64,000 bases of DNA from Lachnospiraceae bacterium. GTDB lineage: Bacteria > Bacillota > Clostridia > Lachnospirales > Lachnospiraceae. Shown here one piece after another: positions 18,065 to 26,725 of this stretch. The first letter of the stretch is position 1. Each line of letters begins with the position of its first letter. A program made the translations under genes and the position numbers. Location: NCBI GenBank assembly GCA_014804755.1, contig JAAUZE010000025.1, forward strand, positions 1-64,000, written 5' to 3'. Below the pieces are notes generated by a model. The model saw only the letters and a program-made list of their open reading frames with translations. It was not told where the DNA came from and made no database searches.

Positions 18065-18173
18065 ACTCATCCTCCCCAGACACTCCTCAGACCCCAATCA
18101 GTCCTATCTTATTCAGTATAGCATATTTTTTCTACTTTTCTATGCTTTATCCAATAAAAAACAATAATTTCTT

Positions 18174-18203
18174 AAAAAAAGACTGCCGCAAAAGCAGCAG
18201 TCT
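18174..18203 (-). terminator. Terminator of the lipoprotein gene
   Basis: GACTGCCGC (18181-18189) pairs with GCAGCAGTC (18194-18202) and is followed on the minus strand by TTTTTTT. It lies between the lipoprotein and kinase genes, so the kinase may be transcribed by read-through or from its own promoter. Confidence 0.9.
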
Positions 18204-18262
18204 CTTTTTCTTTCATTTACATTGCAATGTCTTGACCCACCGAACAATGATCCCTCACAGAC

Positions 18263-18766
18263 TTATTTCACGTATTCGATGCTCATGGAATCAATGCTGG
18301 CATCAAATGCATCCGTCCATCCGCCGCCGGCCTGCTGCGTATAAGTGATCGTTGTGACTTTGTTCTTTCCGACCTCAACCGCAAACTGAACCTGCTCGAT
18401 CTCCATGCCAAGCAATGTGTAGGATGCTCTGATCAGCAGCGTCTTGCAGCCGTTTAACTCAGACTTGGTAAACTCTGTACAATTCACATCGACCTCATAG
18501 CCATAGGTCTGCTCATACAGATACTCTACCGCCTCGCAGAAGCTGTCCTTCGTGTACGAAAACGTTACCTGATCTTCCTGAGACTCCATAATGTTGATGT
18601 TCGCAGTGTCATTCGGGAAATCCGGCGCATAATACATGCCGTCCTCCTGCTCTGTGAAGCCTTCCGGAAGATCATAATGTAACACCGGCGTACCCTTGCT
18701 TCCGCATGCTGCAAGTGTGAGCAGCATTGCACATACGAGTAAAATAGAACACAATTTCTTCTTCAT
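18263..18766 (-). CDS. Lipoprotein paralogous to the kinase sensor domain
   Basis: 167 residues: signal peptide with lipobox LAAC at Cys21, then a 140-residue domain that aligns end to end with residues 512-648 of the neighbouring kinase (LPEGFTEQ/VPEEFIEQ, PDFPNDTANINIM/PNYPNDTSNINIM, VDVNCTEFTK/VDVKCTEFTK, GWTDAF/GWMDAF). The ATG at 18766 has GGGAG upstream. It is a membrane-anchored surface protein of unknown biochemical function. Since it is the free form of the kinase's outer domain it may compete for or share a ligand with the kinase, or pair with it. Confidence 0.92.
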   Translation of the reverse strand: MKKKLCSILLVCAMLLTLAACGSKGTPVLHYDLPEGFTEQEDGMYYAPDFPNDTANINIMESQEDQVTFSYTKDSFCEAVEYLYEQTYGYEVDVNCTEFTKSELNGCKTLLIRASYTLLGMEIEQVQFAVEVGKNKVTTITYTQQAGGGWTDAFDASIDSMSIEYVK

Positions 18767-18875
18767 GATTTCATTCTCCCTTGATTTCATAAATATTTGT
18801 TACAAGAAGTAATCTTAATACTTCTTTCCTAAATTGTCAACCCCGCCTAAGTCAATCTTGGGATTCTTTCTCCTC

Positions 18876-19640
18876 CTATGCGTTTTTATCCTTTATCTGC
18901 TCCAGCATGTATTCGGCATACTTTTTTGCCAGTTCTTCGTCAAACCGCATCGCATCCCCCGTGCGATACTCGTCCATTGCAGACACCAGCAGCTCCCGAT
19001 ATTGTTCGGGAATATTGGTAAGTCCCCATTCCCCGCCTTCTTTTTTGGATAAGATCATCTGATTTCTTTTGTATGCCAGCACCCTGCAGAGATTCAGGAT
19101 CATATATACAGGCTGTTCCGCAATCTCCTCAGCCGCATTCTCGATATCAGACAGAATGCTGTCCAAATAATACGCCCGGTCAACCTCTGAAAAAACATCC
19201 TTGATTTCTTTTCCGCAGAGTGTCCTGCCCCTGTGATAAATGATCGTAAAATGCGCGGCTAAATCTTTGTCCGTTCCCTTCATTTTTTGAATATAGTCAT
19301 CTGCATCCTGCCGGTACCGGTTCAGATGCGTGATTGAAAAGTGAAGTTCAAAGGGCGTCGGATAGACAAACGGTCTGCACACGCTCTCTCTGACAATACT
19401 GACCTCAATTCCTTTTTCAGGAGCCTGCGCATTCAATTTTACCACCATATCCATGAACTTCCGCTTACACGCATCGGAAATCTCCTTTTTGATCACAACC
19501 ATGAGGTCGATGTCACTCTTTTGCGAATGAAAGCATCCCATTACGGCAGAACCGTGAAGATAAATACCGACAAGCTCATCTCCCAATATCTCCCTGCTTT
19601 CCCGTACGAACGAGCCCAGCAGCTCCTTATATTCGTCCAC
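18876..19640 (-). CDS. Aminoglycoside-adenylyltransferase-like nucleotidyltransferase
   Basis: 254 residues. The nucleotidyltransferase core shows YLHGSAVMGCFHSQKSDIDLMVV, the GS...D-x-D motif of polymerase-beta-like transferases, followed by a helical C-terminal domain (DUF4111 type) as in AadA/ANT(9) enzymes. Such enzymes transfer AMP to aminoglycosides, but many chromosomal relatives have unknown substrates and I cannot assign resistance. GGGAGGAG seven bases before a GTG at 19638-19640 supports that start over an upstream TTG. It lies between tpiA and the lipoprotein/kinase pair. Confidence 0.85.
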   Translation of the reverse strand: MDEYKELLGSFVRESREILGDELVGIYLHGSAVMGCFHSQKSDIDLMVVIKKEISDACKRKFMDMVVKLNAQAPEKGIEVSIVRESVCRPFVYPTPFELHFSITHLNRYRQDADDYIQKMKGTDKDLAAHFTIIYHRGRTLCGKEIKDVFSEVDRAYYLDSILSDIENAAEEIAEQPVYMILNLCRVLAYKRNQMILSKKEGGEWGLTNIPEQYRELLVSAMDEYRTGDAMRFDEELAKKYAEYMLEQIKDKNA

Positions 19641-19665
19641 TCTGAATCTCCTCCCGCTTTGACCC

Positions 19666-19711
19666 AAAAAAAGAAATGCAGCGGCAAAGCCGACTCTGCA
19701 TTTCTTTTTTT
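19666..19711 (-). terminator. Terminator of tpiA
   Basis: AAAAAAAGAAATGCAG on the left pairs with CTGCATTTCTTTTTTT (19696-19711) around a GC-rich centre. U-runs exist on both strands. Confidence 0.9.
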
Positions 19712-19744
19712 ACGAAACGTATGTTACCCTAGATCGATCATTCC

Positions 19745-20491
19745 TTAATAATTTACAATCTTTCCGAACTCCGCCTTTAAGGAAGCGCCGCCAACCAATC
19801 CGCCGTCAATATCCGGCTGTGCAAACAGCTCTGCAGCATTGCCCGCGTTCACGGAACCGCCGTACTGAATGCGGACAGCCTCCGCCGTAGCAGCGTCATA
19901 CATCTCAGCGATGCAGTCACGCACGCCCTTGCATACTTCCTGCGCCTGCTCTGTCGTCGCGGTCTTGCCTGTTCCGATCGCCCAGATCGGCTCATAAGCG
20001 ATGACCATGCTCTTTACCTGATCTGCAGTGATGCCGACAAGATCAGACTTAATCTGCAGACGGATCCAATCCATCGTTACGCCCATTTCTCTCTGCTCTA
20101 ACGTCTCGCCACAGCAAAGGATCGGGGTCAGTCCTGCCTCAAACGCCTTTTTCACTTTCTTATTTAAGAGCTCATCCGTCTCCTTAAAATAATCACGTCT
20201 CTCGGAGTGACCGATGATGACATACTTCACGCCTGCATCCACAAGCATCGCTGCCGAGATTTCTCCGGTATAAGCGCCCTTTTCCTCAAAATACATATTC
20301 TCCGCGCCTACCGCAACATTCGTTCCCTTTACTGCTTCTACAACAGGTACAATATCAATTGCAGGAACGCAGTATACAACGTCCACATCATCGGATTTTA
20401 CCAAATCCTTTAACTCTGCGCACAGTGCAACTGCCTGACTCGGGGTCATGTTCATTTTCCAGTTGCCCGCTACAATTTTTCTTCTTGCCAT
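19745..20491 (-). CDS. tpiA: Triosephosphate isomerase
   Basis: Interconverts dihydroxyacetone phosphate and glyceraldehyde-3-phosphate. 248 residues, the normal length. [12 protein letters not shown] carries the N-terminal Asn/Lys pair, VIIGHSERR the electrophilic His, [14 protein letters not shown] the catalytic Glu and flexible loop 6, and [11 protein letters not shown] plus [10 protein letters not shown] the phosphate-binding C-terminus. The ATG at 20491 has AGGAG seven bases upstream and is preferred to an ATG two codons earlier. It follows pgk by 56 bases in the gap-pgk-tpiA series. Confidence 0.98.
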   Translation of the reverse strand: MARRKIVAGNWKMNMTPSQAVALCAELKDLVKSDDVDVVYCVPAIDIVPVVEAVKGTNVAVGAENMYFEEKGAYTGEISAAMLVDAGVKYVIIGHSERRDYFKETDELLNKKVKKAFEAGLTPILCCGETLEQREMGVTMDWIRLQIKSDLVGITADQVKSMVIAYEPIWAIGTGKTATTEQAQEVCKGVRDCIAEMYDAATAEAVRIQYGGSVNAGNAAELFAQPDIDGGLVGGASLKAEFGKIVNY

Positions 20492-20547
20492 GATCATTCT
20501 CCTTTTCCTATATGACTAGATACTCTATAACATGAGCTTGTCTCATG

Positions 20548-21771
20548 TTATTTGTCATCTGCTGCCACAACACCCGGAAGCTCCTTACCCTCAAGGAATT
20601 CAAGGGATGCGCCGCCGCCCGTGGAAATATGGCTCATCTTGTCCGCAAATCCTAACTGATTGACTGCGGCTGCGGAATCTCCTCCGCCGATGATCGTGGT
20701 CGCATCGGTAGCTGCCAGTGCCTTCGCTACGGCAATCGTACCTGCAGCCAATGTCGGGTTCTCAAATACGCCCATCGGTCCGTTCCATACAACGGTCTTT
20801 GCACTCTTAACGGCATCTGCATACAACTCCGCCGTCTTCGGTCCGATGTCCAGACCTTCTTTATCCGCCGGAATCTTGTCAGCATCGACATAAGATACCT
20901 CGATCGGTCCGTCGATCGGATCCGGGAAGGAATCCGCTACTGTCGTATCAACCGGAAGAAGCAGCTTTTTGCCAAGCTTCTCAGCCTTTTCCACCATTTC
21001 TTTACAGTAATCAAGTTTTTCGTTATCAACCAGAGACTTTCCGATCTCATAGCCCTTTGCCTTTAAGAAGGTAAATGCCATACCACCGCCGATGATAAGC
21101 GTATCGCACTTCTCCAAAAGGTTATTGATCACATTCAGTTTATCCGCAACCTTCGCGCCGCCAAGGATTGCAACAAACGGTCTCACCGGATTCTCTACGG
21201 CATTGCCAAGGAAATTGATCTCTTTCTGCATCAGATAACCGACTGCACACTCGCCGCCCTTTGCGCGGACCACATCCGTCACACCGGCAACGGAAGCATG
21301 TGCTCTGTGGGAGGAACCAAATGCATCGCATACGTAAATATCACAAAGATCGGCAAGCTCTTTGCTGAATGCCTCGCCGTTCTTTGTCTCCTCAGAACCG
21401 CGGAAACGGGTATTCTGTAAAAGAACCACATCGCCTTCCTTCATTGCCGCTACCGCTGCGGTCGCATCCGCTCCCGTTACATTGTAATCAGCAACAAAGT
21501 TTACTTCCTTGCCGAGCTTCTCGGATAATCTCTTTGCAACCGGCGCTAAGGACTCGCCCTCGTTCGGTCCGTTCTTTACTTTACCGAGGTGGGAGCAAAG
21601 AATCACTTTTCCACCGTCATTCACCAGCTTCTGGATTGTCGGCAGAGCTGCCACGATACGGGTCTCATCGGTAATCTCACCGTTCTTCAACGGAACATTA
21701 AAGTCACATCTTACAAGCACACGCTTTCCTGCTGCCTGAATATCATCTACGGATTTCTTATTTAATCCCAT
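20548..21771 (-). CDS. pgk: Phosphoglycerate kinase
   Basis: Transfers phosphate from 1,3-bisphosphoglycerate to ADP. 407 residues, somewhat longer than the usual 395 because of a short C-terminal extension ([11 protein letters not shown]). [12 protein letters not shown] and LCSHLGKVK line the substrate site, LGGAKVADK is the nucleotide-site start, and GGGDSAAAV with [15 protein letters not shown] form the C-terminal phosphate loop. AGGAGGAAAGAAA before the ATG at 21771 supports the start. It is separated from gap by a terminator hairpin (21802-21831) that may only partly stop transcription. Confidence 0.98.
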   Translation of the reverse strand: MGLNKKSVDDIQAAGKRVLVRCDFNVPLKNGEITDETRIVAALPTIQKLVNDGGKVILCSHLGKVKNGPNEGESLAPVAKRLSEKLGKEVNFVADYNVTGADATAAVAAMKEGDVVLLQNTRFRGSEETKNGEAFSKELADLCDIYVCDAFGSSHRAHASVAGVTDVVRAKGGECAVGYLMQKEINFLGNAVENPVRPFVAILGGAKVADKLNVINNLLEKCDTLIIGGGMAFTFLKAKGYEIGKSLVDNEKLDYCKEMVEKAEKLGKKLLLPVDTTVADSFPDPIDGPIEVSYVDADKIPADKEGLDIGPKTAELYADAVKSAKTVVWNGPMGVFENPTLAAGTIAVAKALAATDATTIIGGGDSAAAVNQLGFADKMSHISTGGGASLEFLEGKELPGVVAADDK

Positions 21772-21801
21772 TTTCTTTCCTCCTGAACATTTTTTCAAAA
21801 G

Positions 21802-21831
21802 AAAGGTCCGGTCCCTAAAGACCGGACCTTT
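21802..21831 (-). terminator. Hairpin between gap and pgk
   Basis: AAAGGTCCGGTC pairs with GACCGGACCTTT, a perfect 12-base stem with a six-base loop. The U-run on the minus strand is weak, so it may act as an attenuator or RNA stabiliser that sets gap above pgk expression. Confidence 0.75.
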
Positions 21832-21866
21832 GCTAGGCCTACTTCTTCATGAGAGCCGCACTTTAC

Positions 21867-22868
21867 TTATGCTAACTCTGCAAAATACTTAATGGTACGA
21901 ACCATCTGGCTTGTGTAGGAATTCTCATTGTCATACCATGAAACAACCTGTACCAGATTGTCCTCGCCCACCATCGTCTGTGTAGCATCAAAGATGGAGC
22001 CATAGGTGCTTCCTACGATATCGGAAGATACGATCTCATCCTCGTTGTAAGCAAAGGACTCGGTTGCTGCTGCCTTCATTGCTGCATTGATCTCTTCCTT
22101 CGTTACGGACTTCTCAACCGTTGCTACAAGGATCGTGGTAGAACCGGTCGGGGTCGGCACACGCTGTGCGGAACCGATCAGCTTGCCGTTCAGCTCAGGA
22201 ATAACAAGGCCGATTGCCTTTGCTGCACCTGTGGAGTTCGGAACGATATTGACAGCGCCTGCGCGGGATCTTCTTAAATCACCCTTTCTCTGAGGACCGT
22301 CAAGGATCATCTGATCACCCGTGTATGCATGGATCGTGCTCATGATACCGGACTTAATGCCTGCAAGATCATTCAATGCCTTTGCCATCGGAGCTAAGCA
22401 GTTCGTCGTGCAGGAAGCTGCGGAAATGATGGTATCCGTCGGCTTTAAGGTCGTGTGGTTTACATTGTATACGATCGTCGGAAGATCATTGCCTGCCGGA
22501 GCGGAAATGACAACCTTCTTTGCACCTGCATTGATGTGTGCCTGTGCCTTCTCCTTGGAGGTATAGAAACCGGAGCACTCAAGAACTACGTCTACGCCCA
22601 GCTCGCCCCACGGACAGTTGTTTGCATCCGGCTCTTTGTAAATCTTCAGTGTCTTGCCGTCAACCGTGATGGAATCCTCGCCTGCCGATACCGTATCTGC
22701 CTTTGCATATTTACCCTGAGAAGAGTCATACTTTAACAGATGCGCTAACATCTTCGGAGATGTTAAGTCGTTGATTGCTACCACATCGTATCCTTCTGCA
22801 CCAAACATCTGTCTGAATGCAAGACGACCGATACGACCGAAACCATTGATTGCTACTTTTACTGCCAT
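21867..22868 (-). CDS. gap: Glyceraldehyde-3-phosphate dehydrogenase, type I
   Basis: NAD-dependent oxidation and phosphorylation of glyceraldehyde-3-phosphate. 333 residues. [14 protein letters not shown] is the NAD-binding start, [13 protein letters not shown] holds the catalytic Cys, and [48 protein letters not shown] and TPTGSTT are the usual segments. It is first in the gap-pgk-tpiA series and has its own promoter. Confidence 0.98.
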   Translation of the reverse strand: MAVKVAINGFGRIGRLAFRQMFGAEGYDVVAINDLTSPKMLAHLLKYDSSQGKYAKADTVSAGEDSITVDGKTLKIYKEPDANNCPWGELGVDVVLECSGFYTSKEKAQAHINAGAKKVVISAPAGNDLPTIVYNVNHTTLKPTDTIISAASCTTNCLAPMAKALNDLAGIKSGIMSTIHAYTGDQMILDGPQRKGDLRRSRAGAVNIVPNSTGAAKAIGLVIPELNGKLIGSAQRVPTPTGSTTILVATVEKSVTKEEINAAMKAAATESFAYNEDEIVSSDIVGSTYGSIFDATQTMVGEDNLVQVVSWYDNENSYTSQMVRTIKYFAELA

Positions 22869-22960
22869 TTTAAGAATCCTCCTACATATTTTATATTATT
22901 TTGGCTTGTCCGGAAACACGTGATGCATCCAAGATTTACCAAAATTCTATCAGCACGATT

Positions 22961-22989
22961 ATTGTAACTAATATTCCGCCAAAATTCAA
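22961..22989 (-). promoter_or_regulatory. gap promoter
   Basis: On the minus strand TTGAAT (22984-22989), a 17-base spacer and TACAAT (22961-22966), about 93 bases before the gap ATG. It is back to back with the PHP-phosphatase promoter. Confidence 0.7.
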
Positions 22990-23033
22990 GATATAAATTG
23001 AAAAATATTGAGAAACTTTCTAAATTACGGAAA

Positions 23034-23062
23034 TTGAAAAATCGCGTAAAATATGGTATTTT
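23034..23062 (+). promoter_or_regulatory. PHP-phosphatase promoter
   Basis: TTGAAA (23034-23039), a 17-base spacer and TATTTT (23057-23062), 28 bases before the start codon at 23091. Confidence 0.6.
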
Positions 23063-23090
23063 AGGGATAAAAAAGAAAGGAGTTACCTTT

Positions 23091-23909
23091 ATGCCCATAT
23101 GTGCTGACTGTCATTTACACTCCTCCCATTCGGGAGACTCCCATGCCCCCATGGAGACGATGATCGAAAAAGGCATCGCGCTCGGCTTAAAGAAGATGTG
23201 CTTTACCGAGCATATGGATATGGATTATCCGGTCTCGGAACGCGAATCCGGCAATATTTTTCTAGTCAACACAGATTCTTATCTGTATGACCTGATCCGC
23301 TGCAAAGAACGCTACGGAGACCGCATCACGCTCTTATTCGGCGTCGAGCTCGGCCTTCAGCCGCATTTATCAGGAAATAACGCCCGTTATGTCAACAGCT
23401 ATGATTTTGATTTTGTCATCGGCTCCTCCCATGTGGTAAACGGCAAGGATCCTTATTATCCCTCCTACTATGAAGGACGCACGGAGGCTGAGGCTTACCG
23501 GGAGTATTTTACTTCTATCGTGGATAATCTCAAAAAATATACGAATTTCGATGTGTACGGGCATCTCGATTATGTTGTCCGCTACGGTCCGAACAAAAAT
23601 GAAAACTATGCTTATGCGGACTATCGCGACGTCATCGATGTGATTCTAAAAAACCTCATCGAAAACGAAAAAGGGATTGAGCTAAATACCGCCGGCTTCT
23701 GCAAGGGTCTTCACGCACCGAATCCCTGCGCCGAGATTCTCAGCCGCTACCGCGAGCTTGGCGGAGAGATCGTCACGATCGGCTCGGACGCGCATACGCC
23801 GGAGGACATCGGCACCCACTTTACCGAAGCCGCCGAGATTCTTTCTTCATGCGGTTTCCGTTATTACTGTGTCTATGAAAAACGCGTGGCGGAATTCCTG
23901 AAGCTGTAA
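23091..23909 (+). CDS. PHP-domain histidinol-phosphatase-like hydrolase
   Basis: 272 residues of the PHP metallophosphatase family (HisJ/HisK type). Metal motifs: CADCHLHSSHSGD at the N-terminus, CFTEHMDMDYP, GVELGLQ, GSSHVV, DVYGHLDYVVRYG and IGSDAHTPEDIG near the C-terminus. These ligate a trinuclear metal site. HisJ enzymes hydrolyse histidinol phosphate in histidine synthesis, but no other his gene is nearby, so the substrate is uncertain. AAAGGAG eight bases before the ATG at 23091 fixes the start; a longer frame upstream overlaps the promoter. Confidence 0.9.
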   Translation: MPICADCHLHSSHSGDSHAPMETMIEKGIALGLKKMCFTEHMDMDYPVSERESGNIFLVNTDSYLYDLIRCKERYGDRITLLFGVELGLQPHLSGNNARYVNSYDFDFVIGSSHVVNGKDPYYPSYYEGRTEAEAYREYFTSIVDNLKKYTNFDVYGHLDYVVRYGPNKNENYAYADYRDVIDVILKNLIENEKGIELNTAGFCKGLHAPNPCAEILSRYRELGGEIVTIGSDAHTPEDIGTHFTEAAEILSSCGFRYYCVYEKRVAEFLKL

Positions 23910-23927
23910 AAAGAGTCCGCTCACACT

Positions 23928-24040
23928 AATCATCCACGCCGCTAAAGCGGAATCTTAAATTCAGGTGGAGAAAGGTTCTGCGAAGCAGAGCCGTAGAACT
24001 TCTTAGCGAAGCGCCCACTGGCGCGAGCTTTAGAAGTTCT
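23928..24040. repeat. Cluster of hairpins between PHP gene and mnmA
   Basis: Convergent intergenic region with CCGCTAAAGCGG, GGTTCTGC-GAA-GCAGAGCC and a longer structure, AGAACTTCT (23995-24003) with AGAAGTTCT (24032-24040) enclosing GCGCC/GGCGC. There is no strong U-run. It probably marks the ends of the two converging transcripts. Confidence 0.6.
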
Positions 24041-24042
24041 TC

Positions 24043-25104
24043 TCACACTATGATCCCCCCGCAGGCAAGATACTCCCCATCATAAAACACGGCAGCTTGT
24101 CCGGGCGTAACAGCGCGGACGGGCTGTTCAAATTTCGCTTCTAAACAGCCGTTCTCAAGCATGGTGACTGTCACAGGCGCCCCTCTGTGCGCATAACGGA
24201 TTTTTCCGGTCAGCCGCCTTACTTCCCCCTCCCGCATCGGTTCGATTCCCATAAAGCTGACGTCTCCGCATAACAGACTGTCACAATACACCGCATCGTC
24301 CGGCACGAGCACGACCTCATTTGTCTCAGGCAGGATGCGCTCAACAAACATTCTCTCCCCGAGCGCGATCCCCAAGCCTTTTCGCTGTCCGATCGTATAA
24401 TGGATCAATCCTTTATGCCGCCCAAGCACCCTCCCGTCCGGCGTTACGAAATTTCCTTCTCCCCGTACTGCTTCCGGTCTCCTGCGCGCAATAAACGCGG
24501 CATAGTCGTGGTCGGGGATAAAGCAGATCTCCTGACTGTCCTTTTTTCCCGCGACAGGAATGCCCGCCTCCTTTGCAAGCGCGCGCACCTGCTCCTTCGT
24601 ATAACCGCCGACCGGCATCAGCGTACGGGCAAGCTGCTCCTGCGTCAGTCGGGAAAGCACGTAGGTCTGATCTTTTTCTGCCGTCACTGAATTACGCACG
24701 GCGTATCTTCCGTTTTCCCTCCGCTCAATCCGCGCATAATGTCCCGTTGCCATCCACTCCGCTCCCACGCTTTTCGCGTAACCGAGTACCGCTTCCCATT
24801 TGACATGGCGGTTACACATCAGACACGGATTCGGCGTGCGTCCGCGCAAATATTCTTCAACAAAATAATCCGCTACACGCTTTCGGAATCGTTCCGTAAA
24901 ATCGACGGTCTCATGCCGTATGCCAAGCGCTTTCGCAACCGCTCGCGCATCTGAGACCATGCGCTCCTCCACATCCTTATTTTCCTCTCCCAGCACGCAC
25001 ATGGTGACACCGAGCACCTCAAAACCCTGTCTTTGCAGCAAATATGCCGCAACCGCGGAATCCACACCTCCCGAAAGCCCGACGACTGCTTTTTCTCTGC
25101 CCAT
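24043..25104 (-). CDS. mnmA: tRNA-specific 2-thiouridylase MnmA
   Basis: Adds sulfur to U34 of Lys, Glu and Gln tRNAs using ATP and a persulfide relay. 353 residues. The PP-loop SGGVDS is at 11-16. The two catalytic Cys lie in TPNPCLMCNRHVKW and SQEICFIPDHDYAAF, and ATGHYARIE, DQTYVLSRL and the C-terminal beta-barrel (IHYTIGQRKGLGIA, AVTPGQAAVFYDGE) match the family. AGGAG lies 11 bases before the ATG at 25104; the longer upstream frame is rich in Lys/Glu and unlike the family. Divergent from the flippase gene. Confidence 0.96.
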   Translation of the reverse strand: MGREKAVVGLSGGVDSAVAAYLLQRQGFEVLGVTMCVLGEENKDVEERMVSDARAVAKALGIRHETVDFTERFRKRVADYFVEEYLRGRTPNPCLMCNRHVKWEAVLGYAKSVGAEWMATGHYARIERRENGRYAVRNSVTAEKDQTYVLSRLTQEQLARTLMPVGGYTKEQVRALAKEAGIPVAGKKDSQEICFIPDHDYAAFIARRRPEAVRGEGNFVTPDGRVLGRHKGLIHYTIGQRKGLGIALGERMFVERILPETNEVVLVPDDAVYCDSLLCGDVSFMGIEPMREGEVRRLTGKIRYAHRGAPVTVTMLENGCLEAKFEQPVRAVTPGQAAVFYDGEYLACGGIIV

Positions 25105-25190
25105 GATCTTCTCTGCTCCTGTTTCTTTTTCCGTTGTTCTTTCATTCTTTTTTTGCACATATATTATTCATAATATCATAGGACACTTCT

Positions 25191-26552
25191 ATGAACAAAA
25201 TACTTTTTAAGGGAACCCTGATCCTGACACTGACCGGCTTCGCCTCGCGTGTCATCGGTTTCTTTTACCGTATCTTTTTATCCCGCACATTCGGTGCGGA
25301 GGGCATGGGGATCTATCAGCTTGTCTTCCCCGTGCTCGCATTATCGTTCTCCATCTGCTGCGGCGGCATCCAGAGTGCAATTTCCAAATTTGTGGCCGGA
25401 GAACCGACCTCGTGCGATTATCGGCATTCTTTCCGTGTGCTTCTATGCGGACTGACCCTGTCCGGGGTGCTTTCCGTGCTTTTTTCCGGCGTCGTGATCC
25501 TGAATGCGCCTTTTATCGCAGCGCGCCTTTTATGCGAACCCCGCACGGAACCGCTGCTTCGCATCATCGCCGTCTCCATTCCGTTTGCATCCCTGCACTC
25601 CTGTATCAACGGCTACTATTACGGCATTAAAAACACAAAGATCCCTGCCATATCGCAGATCCTTGAGCAGATCATCCGCGTAGGCACCGTATTTTTTCTT
25701 TACAAATACAGTCTGTCCCACCACATGCAGATCAATCTTTCCTGCTCGGTCTTCGGAATGCTTGCGGGCGAAATCTGTTCCGCTCTGCTCACGGGCACGC
25801 TCGTCATGTTCCGCTTCAACCGACGGATCGGCCGCCCCGTGCCATCGGTCCATGCCCTTTCGGAAATGCGGAAAAGCCCTGCCATGCACAAAATTCTGTC
25901 CCGCATCGTGGGTATGGCGCTGCCGCTGTCCGCAAGCCGCATTGTCGTCAATCTGTTGTCCGGCATTGAGTCCGTATACATTCCTCTGATGCTCGTCCGG
26001 TTCGGGATGTCGGATACGCAGGCGCTTTCCGTCTACGGAGTCTTTACCGGTATGGCGCTGCCGTTCATCCTGTTTCCATCCACGCTGACCAACTCATTCT
26101 CCGTTCTTTTGCTGCCGCTCATTTCAGAGGCACAGGAGCGCGTTGATTACGACAAGATCCGCCGCGCCTTTCATCGGACCGCCGCGTGCAGCATCGCCTT
26201 CGGTTCGCTGTGCTGTATCCTGTTTCTCGCGATCGGTCGTTTTGCCGGAAATTTCATTTTTCACAATGCACTGGCCGGAAGCTTCATTTTGACATTAAGC
26301 TTTATCTGCCCGTTTCTCTATCTCTCAACAACCATGTCGAGCATCCTGCATGGTCTCGGGCACACCGGCTGCTCTTTTGTGATCAACACCACGTCGCTTG
26401 GCATCCGCCTTGCTTTTGTTTTTTTTCTCGTTCCGGTCTACGGCATCGAAGCCTGCCTGTGGGGGCTTTTGGCAAGCCAGCTCTTCTGCGCGCTCTCTAA
26501 CTCGTTTGCGATCCTGCACTATCTGAAAAAGAGCTGCGCTGCATCCCGTTGA
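25191..26552 (+). CDS. SpoVB/MATE-like polysaccharide flippase
   Basis: A 453-residue integral membrane protein with about 12-14 hydrophobic helices, from the MVF/oligosaccharide-flippase superfamily and closest in pattern to SpoVB (KGTLILTLTGFASRVIGFFYRIFLSR...GAEGMGIYQLVFP). SpoVB-like proteins move lipid-linked cell-wall or cortex precursors across the membrane, in some species during spore formation. AGGA precedes the ATG. It is transcribed away from mnmA and converges on the diguanylate cyclase gene. Whether it acts in sporulation or in another glycan pathway is not shown by the sequence. Confidence 0.88.
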   Translation: MNKILFKGTLILTLTGFASRVIGFFYRIFLSRTFGAEGMGIYQLVFPVLALSFSICCGGIQSAISKFVAGEPTSCDYRHSFRVLLCGLTLSGVLSVLFSGVVILNAPFIAARLLCEPRTEPLLRIIAVSIPFASLHSCINGYYYGIKNTKIPAISQILEQIIRVGTVFFLYKYSLSHHMQINLSCSVFGMLAGEICSALLTGTLVMFRFNRRIGRPVPSVHALSEMRKSPAMHKILSRIVGMALPLSASRIVVNLLSGIESVYIPLMLVRFGMSDTQALSVYGVFTGMALPFILFPSTLTNSFSVLLLPLISEAQERVDYDKIRRAFHRTAACSIAFGSLCCILFLAIGRFAGNFIFHNALAGSFILTLSFICPFLYLSTTMSSILHGLGHTGCSFVINTTSLGIRLAFVFFLVPVYGIEACLWGLLASQLFCALSNSFAILHYLKKSCAASR

Positions 26553-26557
26553 TCGCA

Positions 26558-26720
26558 GAAAAGGGATGTTATCCAAACGGATATCATCCCTTTTCCGACC
26601 CCCACACAAGCTTATACCGCAGCGAAAAATGCGCTCTGTACATTTTCGCTGTCCGAACAACAAAATGCGTCCCACGAAGCTTTGTTGTTCCAAATCATAG
26701 CGGTTTCCCCGACCGCTATG
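26558..26720. repeat. Array of four hairpins between convergent genes
   Basis: Four separate perfect or near-perfect hairpins in 163 bases: GAAAAGGGATG/CATCCCTTTTC (26558-26595), CAGCGAAAAATG/CATTTTCGCTG (26620-26651), GAACAACAAA/TTTGTTGTTC (26655-26690) and CATAGCGGT/ACCGCTATG (26696-26720). The first is the likely flippase terminator. Confidence 0.75.
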
Positions 26721-26725
26721 CACCC

